Notes: generated by a model from the sequence alone, not told the origin. Numbered from the stretch's first letter, positions 48,798-61,137 are shown. The stretch: 64,000 nucleotides of DNA from Paracyclopina nana (GCA_019096065.1 JAGUCH010000003.1:11346001-11410000); one strand, 5' to 3'. Made by a program: numbers and translations.

Positions 48798-51700
48798 TCA
48801 CAACTCTTTATGACTCCTGGACATTTCGTCTTGCTTGTCCAGAATGATGCGATCCATTTGCTCCAGCATGAGCTTGAACTTCTCCTTGGAGCTCGAGTTT
48901 GGTGATGACTCCAGCTTGGCAGTGGTGTTGGGAGGAGCCTCCAAAGCAGGCAGGATGACAGCTTGTGATCTCTTCAGGGTTGATGAAGAGTTGACCTTGT
49001 GCTTATACACGATTACAGGTGCAGTGAACAACGGTTGTAGCACTCCAGCATTGCCTTGACTACTGACCATACCAGAAAAGGCAATGATGTGATCAGTGGG
49101 TGAAAAGTGTATGCAATTGACAACTGCTCCAGCTTTGGCTGCCAATTCTCCAAGAGGGCTGGTGTACAAATGAGCCTGGGACGAAAAAGCATCCAATCTT
49201 AAAATCGGTTCTCTATGCACATCAACCTGAGGGCTACTGTAACCCAGAAAAAATTGCCCACCCAAAATATGTACATATTCTGAAAGCTAATGCTCTGGGG
49301 GTTCATTTGGTAGTAATTTTAAAATCCTGGCCTAGCGCTTCCCATAACATAAAATTTAAAAAAACTTCTAGCGCCAAAAGCATTGACTTGGTTGAATTTT
49401 TCCTGTTAAAATACCCCCATTAAAATGACAAGATCTATCTTTCTTTACTTCATAAGAAAATCGCTAGGATGCCCTGGAATCGAGATATATTGGTCAGATC
49501 GGCCGCTGATGAAGAGATATTGAATTCATGCCATTTGACAATAAAGAGAAATGCCACCGCTATATCTCGATTCCAGGGCATCCTAGCAATTTTCTTATGA
49601 AATGAAGAAACATAGATCGTGCAATTTTAGTGGGGGTACTTAAAGACGTAAAATCTGACTAAGTCCATACTTTCGGCGCTAGAAGTTTTTTAAAATTTTA
49701 TGTTATGGGAAGCGATAGGCCAGGATTTTAAAATTACCGCCAAACAAACCCCCATGGCATAAGCTTTCAGAATATGTATATATTTTGGGTGGGCAATTTT
49801 TTCTGGGTTACAGTAGCCCTCAGGTTGATGTGTATGTGCTATAAGCTAGGTCAAAACTCGTGCGGAACAATTCCGCTAGAGGGTGCTAAGATTTGTTGTT
49901 GGCGGAATTTGCGTAATATGCGCTCTAAATATATTATAGCCATTCGCTCATTCAAAGTGCCATAATGTAAACATATTGAAAATACCTACGCTGGCGCCAT
50001 CAAATCAACCTAACCTAAAATTGCGCAATATATGTAGCCTTTTGTCAGCTGACCTTGGAAAATTCAACGCTCATTAAAAAGTCACACAAAAAATGATTCA
50101 TGGACAATTTCACTCATGACCAGTGCTGCTATACTTGATGACACATCCTGTGTATAACCAGTATGTGGTCTTGAGTAATTAAAAGTCAGGCGCCTTTTTC
50201 ATTAGCCGAAAACCTTGCATTATTGCAGCCACTTAGCATGAACACCAACAACCTCCATTTCTTTTTTCAGCTTGAATCAAGGCTTGTCATATATGACACA
50301 ACTATTTTAAAACGACTCATTTCTCACCTGAACGCCATTGTCTGCGTTCCACACGTAAACGGCGCCATCTTGGCTGCTGGAGATGACAAAAGTTCCGCAA
50401 GGGGTAATGCAACTAGACACGTGGCCCTTGAAGCTTTGGCTGCCTATAAAGGTCTGCATAATGGAATGCTGCTTCAAATCCACCATTATGACAGGGTGAG
50501 ACAGGGAACGGCAATGCACCAGCAGCCTACGCCCTCCAGGATGAATACAAATCGCCAACACTGCGTTGCCTTGAAGCTCGCGAAAATTGAGGGACTTTTT
50601 CAGGTACCAGCTGCCATCAAAATCGGGCGAATTTGTCTCCCACACGCGAATGGCTCCTTCTTGGTCCCCACTGAAGAGCACCTGGCCATCAATGTCGAAT
50701 TCCAGGCAATTCACATAGGACTTGTGATTGACCAGCTCGTGCAAAATGATGTACCGATCCGGACTGCATTTTTGCCATATGCGAACCACTTGGTCATAGC
50801 CACCAGTGGCGATGGTGTCGGCAGCATTGGGATGAAATCTGGCTGCATACACATAGGTGGGATGGTGCAGGGTGGCCTCCTCACTTCTGGGATGTTTGGC
50901 ACTCCAGATTCGCACTGTGCCATCTCCGGATGCACTCAGGAGTCTGTTGCTCCGCTGCCAATCCAGTGCATAAACAGGCCCTTTGTGGCCTTGCAGGTCC
51001 GACTCCAGAGTCCCAGTCTCGACTGAATAAATGCGCACTGAAGATCCCTTTGGAGGGCAGGGATTGGCCACTGCCAGGAATTTGCCATCAGTGCTAAATC
51101 TGAGGCACCAGGCACCCTTGGCCACCATGGAAAGCTCGTACAGATTTTGGTCTGGTATTTTGCAGGTTTGCCCTGGTAGCCTGGTCCATAGCACAACTCT
51201 GGGAGGACTGCCATGGCCTGCAGCAGAGCCTGAATTTTGCCTCAAATCACTCATGGACTGAGACGAGGTGCCTGGAATCAAAGATGAGCCCAGCTCTGGC
51301 TGCAATGCTCCCATGCTTCTTATTGAAGGCTGCTGCATAGCTTCAGGTGGGCTGACTGCTTCAATGGTGACATAAAGTGAGCTGGGATAAGGTACATGAA
51401 CACACTGACTCCACCATCTCCAAACTTCTGATTCCACTTCAGTCTGCTTGGTTTTGAGGGGATGTGGCTTGTATAATTGGAGTCTCAGTCTTCTCCCCAA
51501 GTTGGAATGAATTTTGGATGGGATGGGCTTCAAGAAGGCCCATGCCACGTGGTGCCAACCGGTGGAGTGAGGGTCTTTATTTCGCCATGATTCATTGTTG
51601 ACAGATGACATCCGCACAAAATCCACAACTTCAAAAAATATCCCCCAATTGGCACCAAATCCAGAAAGATATTGGGGATCCTCATTGAAAAGCAACAGCT

Positions 51701-52475
51701 CCTCCCATCTCGGGATGATGGATTTTTTCTGCTTGAAATCATAGGGCTGCGTCATCAATTGTACAATATGAGCCACGTGGTCGCCCTCATAATAAGATGT
51801 CACTTTCCTCCTCTTGTCACTTTTCGCAATTAATTTGCCTGTTGACAGATCGACTAGGCTGACCTTGACAACAGGATGCAATACAAAGAAATCCAGCTTC
51901 AGACAGTCTGCATAATGAACAAAGACGCCGAGCACGTGGTTTACTCTTGTTGACTTCCGGAATTCAGTTGTTATTGTTTCTTCCCCTTCATCTTGCAGCT
52001 GAGATAAGCTTGATTTCTGTGACTCAGTTCGCGTTGGCTCATCCTCATTTGCACCAGCTGATTTTGATCTAGGCTTACTTCTAGCTGATTTCTTCTTCTT
52101 TTTGATTGCCTTATCAATGAGGACATTGATTTCTTCTTCTTCCTCTTCTGCATACTTTGATTGGCCCAATGGAGCTAACTCAATAGCATCCTGATCACTC
52201 TCTTCTTTGATCTTTTTCCTCCTTGACTTTTTCTTGCCACTCTTACTGCCCTCCTCAAACAAATCATTCTCAATCCTATCAGAGTTGGTTTTGAACTTTT
52301 TCTTCTTGCTCAACTTTGTTTTCACCCCTCCTTCTTCTCCCTCTTTCAAGTTCTTATTTAGGGTACTTATGTCTTCTTTGCTTCTAGATTTCACAATGTC
52401 CCCTGGCTCACATGGCTCAAAGCCTAAATTGGTGTGTCCCTCAGGAACTTCAATAGGTTTTCTTCCTTTAGCCAT
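48798..52475 (-). CDS. AHI1: Jouberin (AHI1), WD40 ciliary transition-zone protein
   Basis: Two coding exons, 50328-52475 and 48798-49226, join in phase 0 to 858 residues. The start is MAKGRKPIEVPEG; an acceptor just upstream suggests a 5' UTR intron. Residues about 1-180 are Lys/Glu-rich and disordered. About 185-385 is the C2-like domain typical of AHI1 (VLGVFVHYADCL, GFGANWGIFFEVVDFVRM). WD40 repeats follow from about 430 (VLWTRLPGQTCKIPDQNL, LLSASGDGTVRIW, TIATGGYDQVVRIW, LFSGDQEGAIRVW, ISSSQDGAVYVWNADNG). The second exon completes the propeller (NCIHFSPTDHIIAFSG). AHI1 acts at the ciliary transition zone. The C-terminal SH3 domain of vertebrate AHI1 is absent. A 613-bp inverted repeat in the only intron includes the acceptor. 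Confidence 0.9.
49219..49831. repeat. Long imperfect inverted repeat in the AHI1 intron
   Basis: Arms of about 270 bp each (49219 to about 49487, and about 49561 to 49831) are mutual complements at roughly 85-90% by eye. The outermost bases ACATCAACCTGAGGGCTACT reappear inverted at the right end. The centre contains TGGAATCGAGATATA and its complement. It could be a long-TIR MITE or a local inverted duplication. Confidence 0.85.
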
Positions 52476-52724
52476 TCTCACTGCTTGAGAACTGCTGGAA
52501 AGCAAAGCACTTTATACCTGTGTCTGTCAAGAATATAGGCTTAAAAAACATTGAGAAAGCCTACCAAGTTCATTGGATATGGGGGCTTTGATAATCAATG
52601 AGGGCTTTCCCTTACATGAGCATGCATGGAAAGGGAATAGAAATGTATTAATTTATTGACTGATTTGCTATGTACTATAATATATATAAATGTGTTATGT
52701 ACATAAAATAGTTTTAAGGGCTTT

Positions 52725-55700
52725 TTAGGATCTCAGAGCATTGGTGGCATTCTTCATGAGTTTCAGCATCATCATTTGCTTATTATCACCAGATCTTGTG
52801 GGTACAGGTGGAGGAGGGTCCTTTTCTGAGCTTGATGCAGTTCTTGACCTCCTGAACTTGAAAGCTGGCAAAATGTCCTCCTCCTCTTCTTCAACCTCAT
52901 GACCATCAGGCTCATAGTAAGCCCTTTCGGGAGGGGAGAATTGAGAGGCAAAGGGTTTGGCAGTGGCATTCAGCACAACTGGTAAATCATTGTTGTTGTT
53001 GTTGTTTATGGTTGTAGGCAATAAAGGTTGCTGCTTCTTAACTGGCTTTTTGGCAGCTGCTTTTTTCCCAGCCTTGCCATCATTTGCAAAGAATGACATG
53101 GCCAGAGCACACTTGTCTTTATTCAATCCAGAGGGGATGTCTTCTGTCACATCTTTTGGTGACTCTGATAGCTTTTTGTGGGCAGGATTTGCATTTGCTG
53201 GGGTTCTGCCAGAATTATTCTGAATGGAAAGACTTTTGCTTGAAACTGCAAGTGGAGATGTGTCAACCTTGGAACTGGGCATAGTTGAACTACTACTATT
53301 ATTTGGCCTTCTTGAGTTTTCTATTTCTCTTGGCCTTGGCTTAACCAGTCCACTGCTTGCCTGCTTAGAGGGAGTATCTAAGAAGAAAAGAGATTCAAGC
53401 CATGCAATCTGCTCATTGTCAGACAGCTTCATGAAATCCTCATCCATTTCCAATTTGGCCAACATTCCATCAAGTTCAGGGTCAACATCAAGTTTTGGTT
53501 GCCTTGTAATGTTGGTGGGCTTGGAAAAGTCCCACTTTTTCACACCTCTTGGAGATCTTTTTGGTGGTTGTTGGTCCTCCTGAACACTCAGTTTAGCTGC
53601 CTGGACTTTTTTCTTTGGTCTTGGCTCTGTGGGAGCTGCTGGTTTTTTGGCAGCCACTGGCTCCTTCTTGCCTCCAATTTTCTCACCATAACCAAAGGTC
53701 TCAGATATCTTGGCCATTGCTTCAAGCCTATTGACCTTGGTTGGCTGCTGCCTTTTGCCATTTTGATTCTGCTGGCTTCTTTCAGAGCTGGTATTCATGC
53801 CAGAGTTTGAAGTTTCTCTCAGCATTTTGGCTCTATTGGAAAAATATTGGCTGGGATCATTTTGGGCCTTTTCTTCTGCCAACATTTTCTTCCTTTGCTC
53901 AATCTTCCTGTCAATATCGCAGATTCGCTCATCATCTTCATAGTCATCCTCATCAGAGTACCTATTGACAGGTTTTGGAATCTGGTTCATTTGCCTCATC
54001 TGCTGAAGTTTGAACTTTGATGGAGGGCCGGAAAGTTTCTTGGTATTCATTTTGATGTATTTACTCCTAGGCAGATCAGCATGCTCTGGTTGATCAGAAT
54101 GATAGAGAAACTCCATTTGATGAGTGGAGTACAGGTACTTGTTGATGTTTGGATACCTATGAAAAATGTGTATACTTTAGTGACAGTGAAGCAATGCTTG
54201 CTAATGAGAAATTAATTGACCTTGTCATTGGATTGGGGCTGTAATTTTTCATGTCTTTAGACAAGTTTTCAGATGTGGTCTGAGGGAGGAGTCTGAAAAT
54301 GGATTCTCTCTCTGCCAAAATTTGCAGCACTGACTTGTGACCTTCACACCATTCCATCATGGCATTGACAGTATCCAGCACTCCCAAGAACCCTCTGGCA
54401 CATCCTGATCCAGTTGGCCAAAAGGGCTGAAGAAAAAAATTTCATTTTCTGGCAATTTTGACAGGCGTCTGGCTGTTTTTGTTTACCTCTAGCAAGCCGT
54501 CACCAACCAGACCGAGCAACAGCTGCTTCCCGTGTCGCTCTTTCACATAACAAGAATTGCTCGCTGCAAACATGGAGGTGAAGTCAAATAGGGCGACATC
54601 AGGCTCTCCATGGTGATTGAGAGCGAATTTCGTGTCAGGGAGCTGATAATCTGTGCAGTAATCACAAGCATCCTTGATGTAATCAAGTAAGGCGTTTTTG
54701 TTCACGTTTTTCTGACTAAGTAGCTCAATCGGGTCTTTCAAGTCCTGAGAGGAGCAAAAAGCTTTCATTTACAATTTCACAGCACCCTCCATTATTAATT
54801 TACCTCCTTAAGCACTCCACGATCTAAGAGGGAATGTTTCTTTGTTGTCATGACAAAGTAATGCGTCTCATCTTTGTAGTAGACAATATTTTCCAGGGCA
54901 ATTCCGAGCTCTTCATAAAGGTTATTGAAGAAATCCTGCTTGTAGACAAAGGCTACTCCGCTGATTTCTTCCACCACAGCTTCAGCAGTGGTTCGATTAT
55001 TCACAAAATTGGCTGTGATTGCGATGGCAAGTTTGCCCCTGAATTCCTTTCTTTGGAAGCCTGAAATTTCAGGGGAATGTTGCTATATAAAAATTGCAAT
55101 TTTTTCTCAAGCTCCTGGGCAAAACTGACCTGGGACTGAAACTCTTTTGCCTTCAGCACCTATGAGAACGTCAATATTGAGCAAAGTGATTGGATGATTG
55201 GGTGGGTTGACCACCAATCTCCATCCAGAGGAGTCATGATCATCATCAGGTTCTTGGACATCAACAAATTCCACTCCAGCATAGACTTGAGCACCAAGGA
55301 CCAGAGCAACTTTGAGCAGAATGCTTTGTAGCCTTCTGATGCCTGCAATATAATATAAAATTAAATTTTTAAGTTAAAATTAGGTAATTTTTCATTTTTG
55401 AGGCCTACTTATGTGGTTCATTGATCCAGTGCAGAATTTGGGAAAGAACTGCTTGGTGCCCAGCATTTTGAGGTCTTCAATGACAAAGGGCCATAAATGA
55501 AGGACATTGTTTCTGGTGAAGGATGTCCTCTTTTCAAAAATTGTGGCTCTGCCTCCAGTGAGTTGAGTCTCGATGGCATAACGAAGGCCACAAGGCCCAC
55601 ACCCAACAATGGCAACCTGAAAACAAGTCAGCTTATAGAAAAGTCTCTAATTAATTAGCCGCCATCATCGCACCTCTAAATCAGGGCAGGCGAATTGACT

Positions 55701-56349
55701 GGAGTAGCAATCGGCTGTCACTTTTTTGTCCAGCACCTGGAATAAATTCACAGCACACAAAGAGCGAACATTGGCCTGAAAGTAGAAAAAGGTCAAGTTT
55801 ACACTGTGCCTGGGTAAAAAATGAGCATCTGCTTTCCTGTTGAGGGTTGCAGCATCAAATGAAAAACGCCGAAATGTCATGCTATCTCCTTCAGAGGCTT
55901 GCCCCCAATTTTATGGGGGACAAAGAAAAGTGGTGCGTAAAATGCACTTTTACGAAGTTTATGTTATAGAGCAGCCTGTTTATTTTTTGCTGCCCCAGAT
56001 CACCCACTTATGAGTTTTTACCAATATCCTTAAAATGAGATCACGCAAAAAGCTGAACATTTGCCAAAAAATTATAGTAGTAATTGGCATTGAAGAAATT
56101 GCCATTATTATTGGCAACAGGATTGTCAATGCCATAATAATACTAATGCAGCTGGTTATTTAAGCACGTGTAATGGCCTACCTTGATGACATTGTAAAAA
56201 GTGTTCAATGGCCCAGGACAGATTTGCAGCACATTGCAGAGCTCTTGGTGATAATACAGAATCTCCTCGAATTGCTCTGCAGCAAAGAAAGTTTCGAAGA
56301 GCTTGGAGGCCTGAGCCACTTCTCCAGTTGGCAGAGCTCTTTTCATCAT
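52725..56349 (-). CDS. Mical: MICAL-type flavoprotein monooxygenase without CH and LIM domains
   Basis: Eight exons (56182-56349, 55674-55775, 55409-55616, 55130-55342, 54804-55060, 54487-54744, 54221-54426, 52725-54156) join in frame to 947 residues. Residues 1 to about 475 are the MICAL FAD monooxygenase: dinucleotide fold [12 protein letters not shown], the signature [53 protein letters not shown], the flavin-site [16 protein letters not shown] and [18 protein letters not shown] enzymes oxidise actin Met44/Met47 and disassemble filaments downstream of plexin. In typical MICALs a CH domain, a LIM domain and a C-terminal coiled coil follow. Here the last exon (about 470 residues) is acidic/basic low-complexity sequence with a short helix-prone stretch ([17 protein letters not shown]) and no CH or LIM signature. 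It may be a paralogue or a derived orthologue. Confidence 0.85.
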
Positions 56350-57009
56350 CACGAATTAGCATGAACTGACAAAAGGAGGGAAAATTCGTTGACCCGTTGC
56401 TACGCTATGGCAAAATGCGACTACTGAGGAAATTCAACATGTCTCTGGACTTTTGGCAAACTTGCCAAGGAAATCATCGTCGACTCGAAGGAAAGCTCTG
56501 CTTATTTGGCAAAAGCTTTCTACTAAATTGTGTAGCTAGGACTTGGGTCATATTCTGAAGTTGCTTAGAGCAGTGGGCCAATTTTTTCCTTAGCCCCAAA
56601 ATCATGGGATTAAATGTGTGATGAGTTTCACCAGTGTGAAAGTTCAAGGCCACCCTCATCAAAGTTTTGTGGCCTTGCGTGAGATGCAAATTTGGCCTTT
56701 TCCAGCCCAATGCGTTTCCTTTCAACTTCCTCTCTACTACTGCGCTAATGGCCTTGTTTTCATAATGCCTTGCTTATCTTCTTGTAAATCGTAATGCTTT
56801 ACTTTTCCGGCTATTTGAGACAAAAGGGATTTTTTTACTTGCATTATTGTGAGTCATCGAATTATGCAATACTTTTAAAAATGGACTTTGAAAGGGTTCT
56901 TCAGTTTTATTCTATAATCAGTTGAATTTTAGATAAATAAGGTTTAAAAACGGGCATTTTTGCCGAAATCGCCATGAAAATCGAAAATTATTCATGAGTT
57001 AGCGCGTTT

Positions 57010-57022
57010 GAATTTTCCCGCG
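57010..57022 (+). promoter_or_regulatory. GAA-TTC half elements and E2F-like site
   Basis: GAATTTTC (57010-57017) forms two inverted heat-shock units, and TTTTCCCGCG (57013-57022) matches the E2F consensus TTTCCCGC. Both sit just upstream of the full heat-shock element. Confidence 0.35.
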
Positions 57023-57030
57023 ACTCAACA

Positions 57031-57043
57031 TTCTCGAACTTTC
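57031..57043 (+). promoter_or_regulatory. Perfect three-unit heat-shock element
   Basis: TTCTCGAACTTTC reads TTC-nn-GAA-nn-TTC, the exact trimer HSF binding pattern, about 505 bp upstream of the CCT3 ATG and probably close to its first exon. Chaperonin genes are known HSF targets, so the site makes functional sense. Confidence 0.55.
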
Positions 57044-57547
57044 CAGATTGAGCGACCGCTATCCAAAATAGAAGATTTTAATAATGCAGTTCTTCTTTTT
57101 TCGGCAACGCTCTGCAAAGAAAAAACTGGGAAACTGAGTTGTAATTTCTAAGGCAGAACTCTCGAAATTACTAGTTGAATTCTCAATATGTTGAAATATT
57201 CCATTTGAAAAAAATTCTTTAAAATCAAAGCAAAAAAACTAAAATCATTTGAGTCACGTATACTTCGAATAGAATAGAAATATTGGTCATTTTTCAAGGT
57301 AAAAATACAACTCGTGCTTAAAATCCGACCCATCGCTCCCGGCAATGGAGCATAAAGCAACTGTGTTTGAAAACACGTGTGGTCAATAATTGTTGAAATT
57401 TCGATATATAGCAGCAGAATACTCAAAAAATAAGGTAAATTCTTGCAAATCAGCACCGCCCCGGTTTTCCAGCACATTTGAATACATTTTCTTGTTAAAA
57501 CAACAGTTGTCACAACATTTCTGAAAATTCATGTTTTCCATTGGCAG

Positions 57548-60500
57548 ATGTACGGTCAAGGTTCAGGCCCGGTGTTAGTCCTCAGCCAAAACACCCAGAG
57601 AGACTCGGGTCGCAAGGTTCAAGCTGGAAACATCAATGCTGGAAAGACCATTGGTGACGTCATCCGTACTTGTCTTGGGCCCAAGGCCATGCTCAAGATG
57701 CTGATGGACCCCATGGGTGGGATCGTGATGACCAACGACGGCAACGCCATTTTGCGTGAAATCACCGTCCAACATCCCGCTGCCAAAACCATGATCGAAA
57801 TTGCGCGAACTCAGGATGAAGAAGTCGGCGATGGAACGACCTCAGTCATCATTTTGGCCGCTGAAGTCCTCGGAGTTTCTCAGCAATTCCTCGAGGACAA
57901 AATGCACCCAACTGTCATCATCAACGCCTACAGACAAGCTCTGGAAGATGCCGTTGAGATCCTGGAGCAGCAGGCTGCTTTCGACGTCGACCTCAACAAC
58001 GAGGCCGAAATGATCAAGGTGATCCAGTCCTGCATTGGCACCAAGTTCATCTCCAGGTGGGCTGACTTGGCTTGCCAGATCGCTCTGCAAGCTGTCAAGA
58101 CTGTGGTGATGGAGCAAGATGGGGAGATTGACACCAAGAGGTATGCCAAGATCGAAAAGATCCCCGGTGGAACCATTGAGGACTCGCGAGTGCTGCGCGG
58201 TGTCATGTTCAACAAGGATGTCACCCATCCCAAGATGAAGAGGAGGATTGAAAATCCGAGGATTTTGCTGCTTGACTGCAACCTCGAGTACAAGAAGGGC
58301 GAGAGCCAGACCAACATTGAAATCATGAAGGAGGAGGATTTCGCCAAGATCCTTGAGCAAGAGGAGACCTACATCAAGAGGATTTGCGATGACATCCTCA
58401 AGTTCTCGCCAGACTTGGTCATCACCGAGAAGGGAGTGAGCGACTTGGCTCAGCACTTCCTATCCAAGGCAAGTTGAAACCTTTTTGAAATTACTCACCA
58501 ACTCTAATGCCTTGTTCATGAATTAAGAATGCCTTAAGGTATGGAAAAAATTGTCATAAGGACAAGTGAATCTGTTGCTGACTGCCACTCTTCGAGTTAA
58601 GCTGGGAGCCGAGCAGCGTTTTCAATGGCAATTTTTACGATTTCGTCTCATGTTTTTCAGCTTTATTTAAAAACAAACTAGTGTTATTAACGTTTCTTTG
58701 ATAAGAGCTGAAAAACTATAGATTTTGCTCAAAATGCGGAGCGCTTTAAAATAGCCAAAATTAGATTTGTTTACTTTCAAGTTGGCTTAAAGTCAATCCG
58801 ATTTTTTTAGTATCAGCTGGCGCTTGTCTTAAGACAATTTTTCTCCTCTCCTCAAGGTGGTTTTCGCGCATTTTTTTAAGGAGTTTGGGGCGTACATGAA
58901 CATGGACATTAACCTGAATGTACTACATAACCGCAAATCCACCTAAACGCAATCCACTTTTACGCAAATCTGCTTTTTTGCAGTCCACCTAAAAGCTGTC
59001 CACTTGAACGCAGTCAACCTTTCCGCATAGTTAATAAACATTCCAAGCTTTTTAGTATGAGTACAGAGTATGGGATATACTAAAATGCGCAATATGCGCA
59101 ATATATGCAATATGCGCAAAAAACTAAAAAATCAAATCAAGCAGTTCATAAACTTTTTTCAAATTCTTTTGCCAAGCTGACAGTTTTAATTAGTATGTAT
59201 TAGTAAATGACAAAAGTTAAGAAAATTAAACCTGTTAGCTTAAAAAATAATACTTTCACAGAAATTGTTCATATTGCACAGTTTAGTAGTTTGTTGCGCA
59301 TATTGTGTATATTGCGCATGTTGAGTATTTTAGCATATCCCTGTATGAGTATGCAGAAAAATATTTAAGTGCTCAAACTTAGGTTCTTGTACTTTTTAGG
59401 CAGAAAACATAGCAGGCTTTTTCAGATGAGCTCAGATTTGGTTAGAACTAAACAATTGAAAGAGTTTGTTACCTAAAACCCAATCTGCAAGTCTCTCAAA
59501 GGCTCAGAAACAGAAATATTCAAGCTCAAACTCTATTTGACTGAGCAATAAACTTACTAAAAATAACCACAATTTCTTTTGAAGTCAAATAACTTAGGTC
59601 TCTCAATCATAGAGTGGATCAATGTTTTCATTCTGTCAGAAAATGACCCATCAGATAGACAGGTTTTTTTAAAGAATTTAAATGGTATAGGGCAGGATCT
59701 CAAATTTGGTAACATTGGGTTAGAGCTTCCTTCAAGTCAATGTGATTATAAATCCAGTAGACCTTATTCAATGATTTTGTAAAGACCATCAAAATTAATA
59801 TCACTTATTTTTTTGTTCACAACTGATTTGCTTAATTTCGTAATTTAGGCTGGTGTCAGCGTCATTCGAAGGCTGAGGAAGACTGACAATTTGAGGGTCG
59901 CCAGAGCCGTGGGAGCCACCATTGTGAATCGTACTGAGGAGATCAACGAAGAGGACATTGGTCTTGGTGCTGGTCTCTTCGAGGTCCGCAAGATCGGAGA
60001 TGAATACTTCACCTTCATCGAGGACTGCAAAGACCCCAAAGCTTGCACCATTTTGCTGCGAGGCGCATCCAAGGACATTTTGAACGAGGTTGAGCGCAAC
60101 CTCCAGGATGCCATTCACGTTGCAAGGAATATCTTGATCAAGCCCAAACTGGTATACGGCGGCGGAGCCGTTGAAATGGAAGTCTCTCACCGGCTCGCGG
60201 AAAAGTCCAAAAGCCTCAAAGGAGTTGTCCAATGGCCGTACAGGTACGATCTTTTTATCAACTGCATTTTGGAGGGTTTTAATTATTTCCTCATTGTAGG
60301 GCTTTGGCCAATGCTCTCGAAGTCATTCCTCGAACTCTGGCTCAGAATTGCGGTGCCAATACAATCCGTACCTTGACCACCCTCCGAGCCAAGCACGCTG
60401 AAGGCGGCAACATTAGCTGGGGCATCAATGGCCTCTCGGGCAAAATCGAAGACATGAAGGATCTCGGCATTTTCGAGCCTTTGGCAGTGAAGCTCCAGGT

Positions 60501-60636
60501 CTACAAGACCGCGGTTGAAACTGCCATTCTGCTCCTCAGGATTGATGACATTGTCTCCGGGTCCAAAAAGAACGATGGCAGCGCATCCGGAGCTGGCGGA
60601 GGAGCTGGACCAACCCAAGAAAGCATGATGGAGTAA
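57548..60636 (+). CDS. CCT3: T-complex protein 1 subunit gamma (CCT3)
   Basis: Coding exons 57548-58468, 59849-60243 and 60300-60636 give 550 residues, the usual size for CCT3. This subunit of the eight-membered cytosolic chaperonin folds actin, tubulin and other proteins with ATP. Group II chaperonin motifs are intact: GPKAMLKMLMDPMGGIVMTN, NDGNAILREI, the catalytic-loop GDGTTSVIIL, the apical stretch VLRGVMFNKDVTHPKM, GGGAVEMEVSHRL and the gamma-specific ISWGINGLSGKI region near the C-terminus, ending in a Gly/Ala-rich tail. The first coding intron uses a GC donor (AAG/GCAAGT) with a normal AG acceptor; no GT donor preserves frame there. That 1.38-kb intron carries inserted short elements. 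The ATG directly follows a splice acceptor. Confidence 0.97.
58507..58904. mobile_element. MITE of the ATGCCCTGTTCAT family, in CCT3 intron
   Basis: Begins ATGCCTTGTTCATGAATTAA and ends GTACATGAACATGG, imperfect inverted ends. Over its full length it is the reverse complement of 61138-61548, with blocks such as CCTTAAGGTATGG and TCAAGTTGGCTTAA shared. Confidence 0.75.
58929..59030. repeat. Degenerate tandem repeat of about 15 bp
   Basis: About six units vary around CGCAATCCACCT (for example CGCAAATCCACC, CGCAATCCACTT, GCAGTCCACCTA, GCTGTCCACTTG, CGCAGTCAACCT). Confidence 0.5.
59053..59352. mobile_element. Second MITE-like inverted-repeat element in the CCT3 intron
   Basis: Left arm GTATGGGATATACTAAAATG with ATGCGCAATATGC blocks; right arm is its approximate complement (GCGCATATTG, then GAGTATTTTAGCATATCCC). 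About 300 bp and non-coding. Confidence 0.6.
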
Positions 60637-61137
60637 TACAACACAAATCGTGTAATTGATCTTTTTTTCTATTTTATCACCACATTGTCTGGTCACACTA
60701 CTCGCTAATACACTAAATTTGCCTTAATATGAAACGACGTTGGTATTTCTTAATGAACCTGACAATATCAGTGCATTGCAAAAAAAGTGTTAAAGTTCAG
60801 GTTTTCTGTTGACATATCAGATTATCTGCTGAGATATGGCGAGGAGATTTGTTGCAAATCAAAGCTTGATGCATTTTGCTGTGCCTGTGATAATTCAGCC
60901 TTCACAACTTAATTTAGAGGCTGCTGCCTTGGTGCATCTCTGAAAGTGCATAAATATAAAAATATTGAGCTAGAAGAAAAAAGCTAGCAGCTCTGATTGG
61001 GATGCAAGATGCAAATTGCTGATTAGGTTTCATATCTTTCAAAATGAGGCAGCAGCCTTCACTCAAAATAAAAGGTTCCGTGCTGTTGTTGCTAAAATGG
61101 TTTATGGAGTCGTCCATATTTTTTCGAGTGTCCCCTT

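Larger units (their letters stand above)
56350..57547. promoter_or_regulatory. Divergent promoter region between MICAL and CCT3
   Basis: The two genes run outward from this 1.2-kb interval. It contains the heat-shock and E2F-like sites listed separately. An acceptor (TTGGCAG) directly before the CCT3 ATG implies a 5' UTR exon here, probably ending near a GTAATT donor at about 57141. Confidence 0.5.

Noticed and set aside
52725-54156. The last MICAL exon as a separate gene
   Set aside because: It begins with the conserved RYPNIN junction of the monooxygenase and is joined in phase by a clean acceptor.
57842-58456. Long antisense frames over CCT3 exon 1
   Set aside because: Antisense shadows of a strongly biased coding exon.
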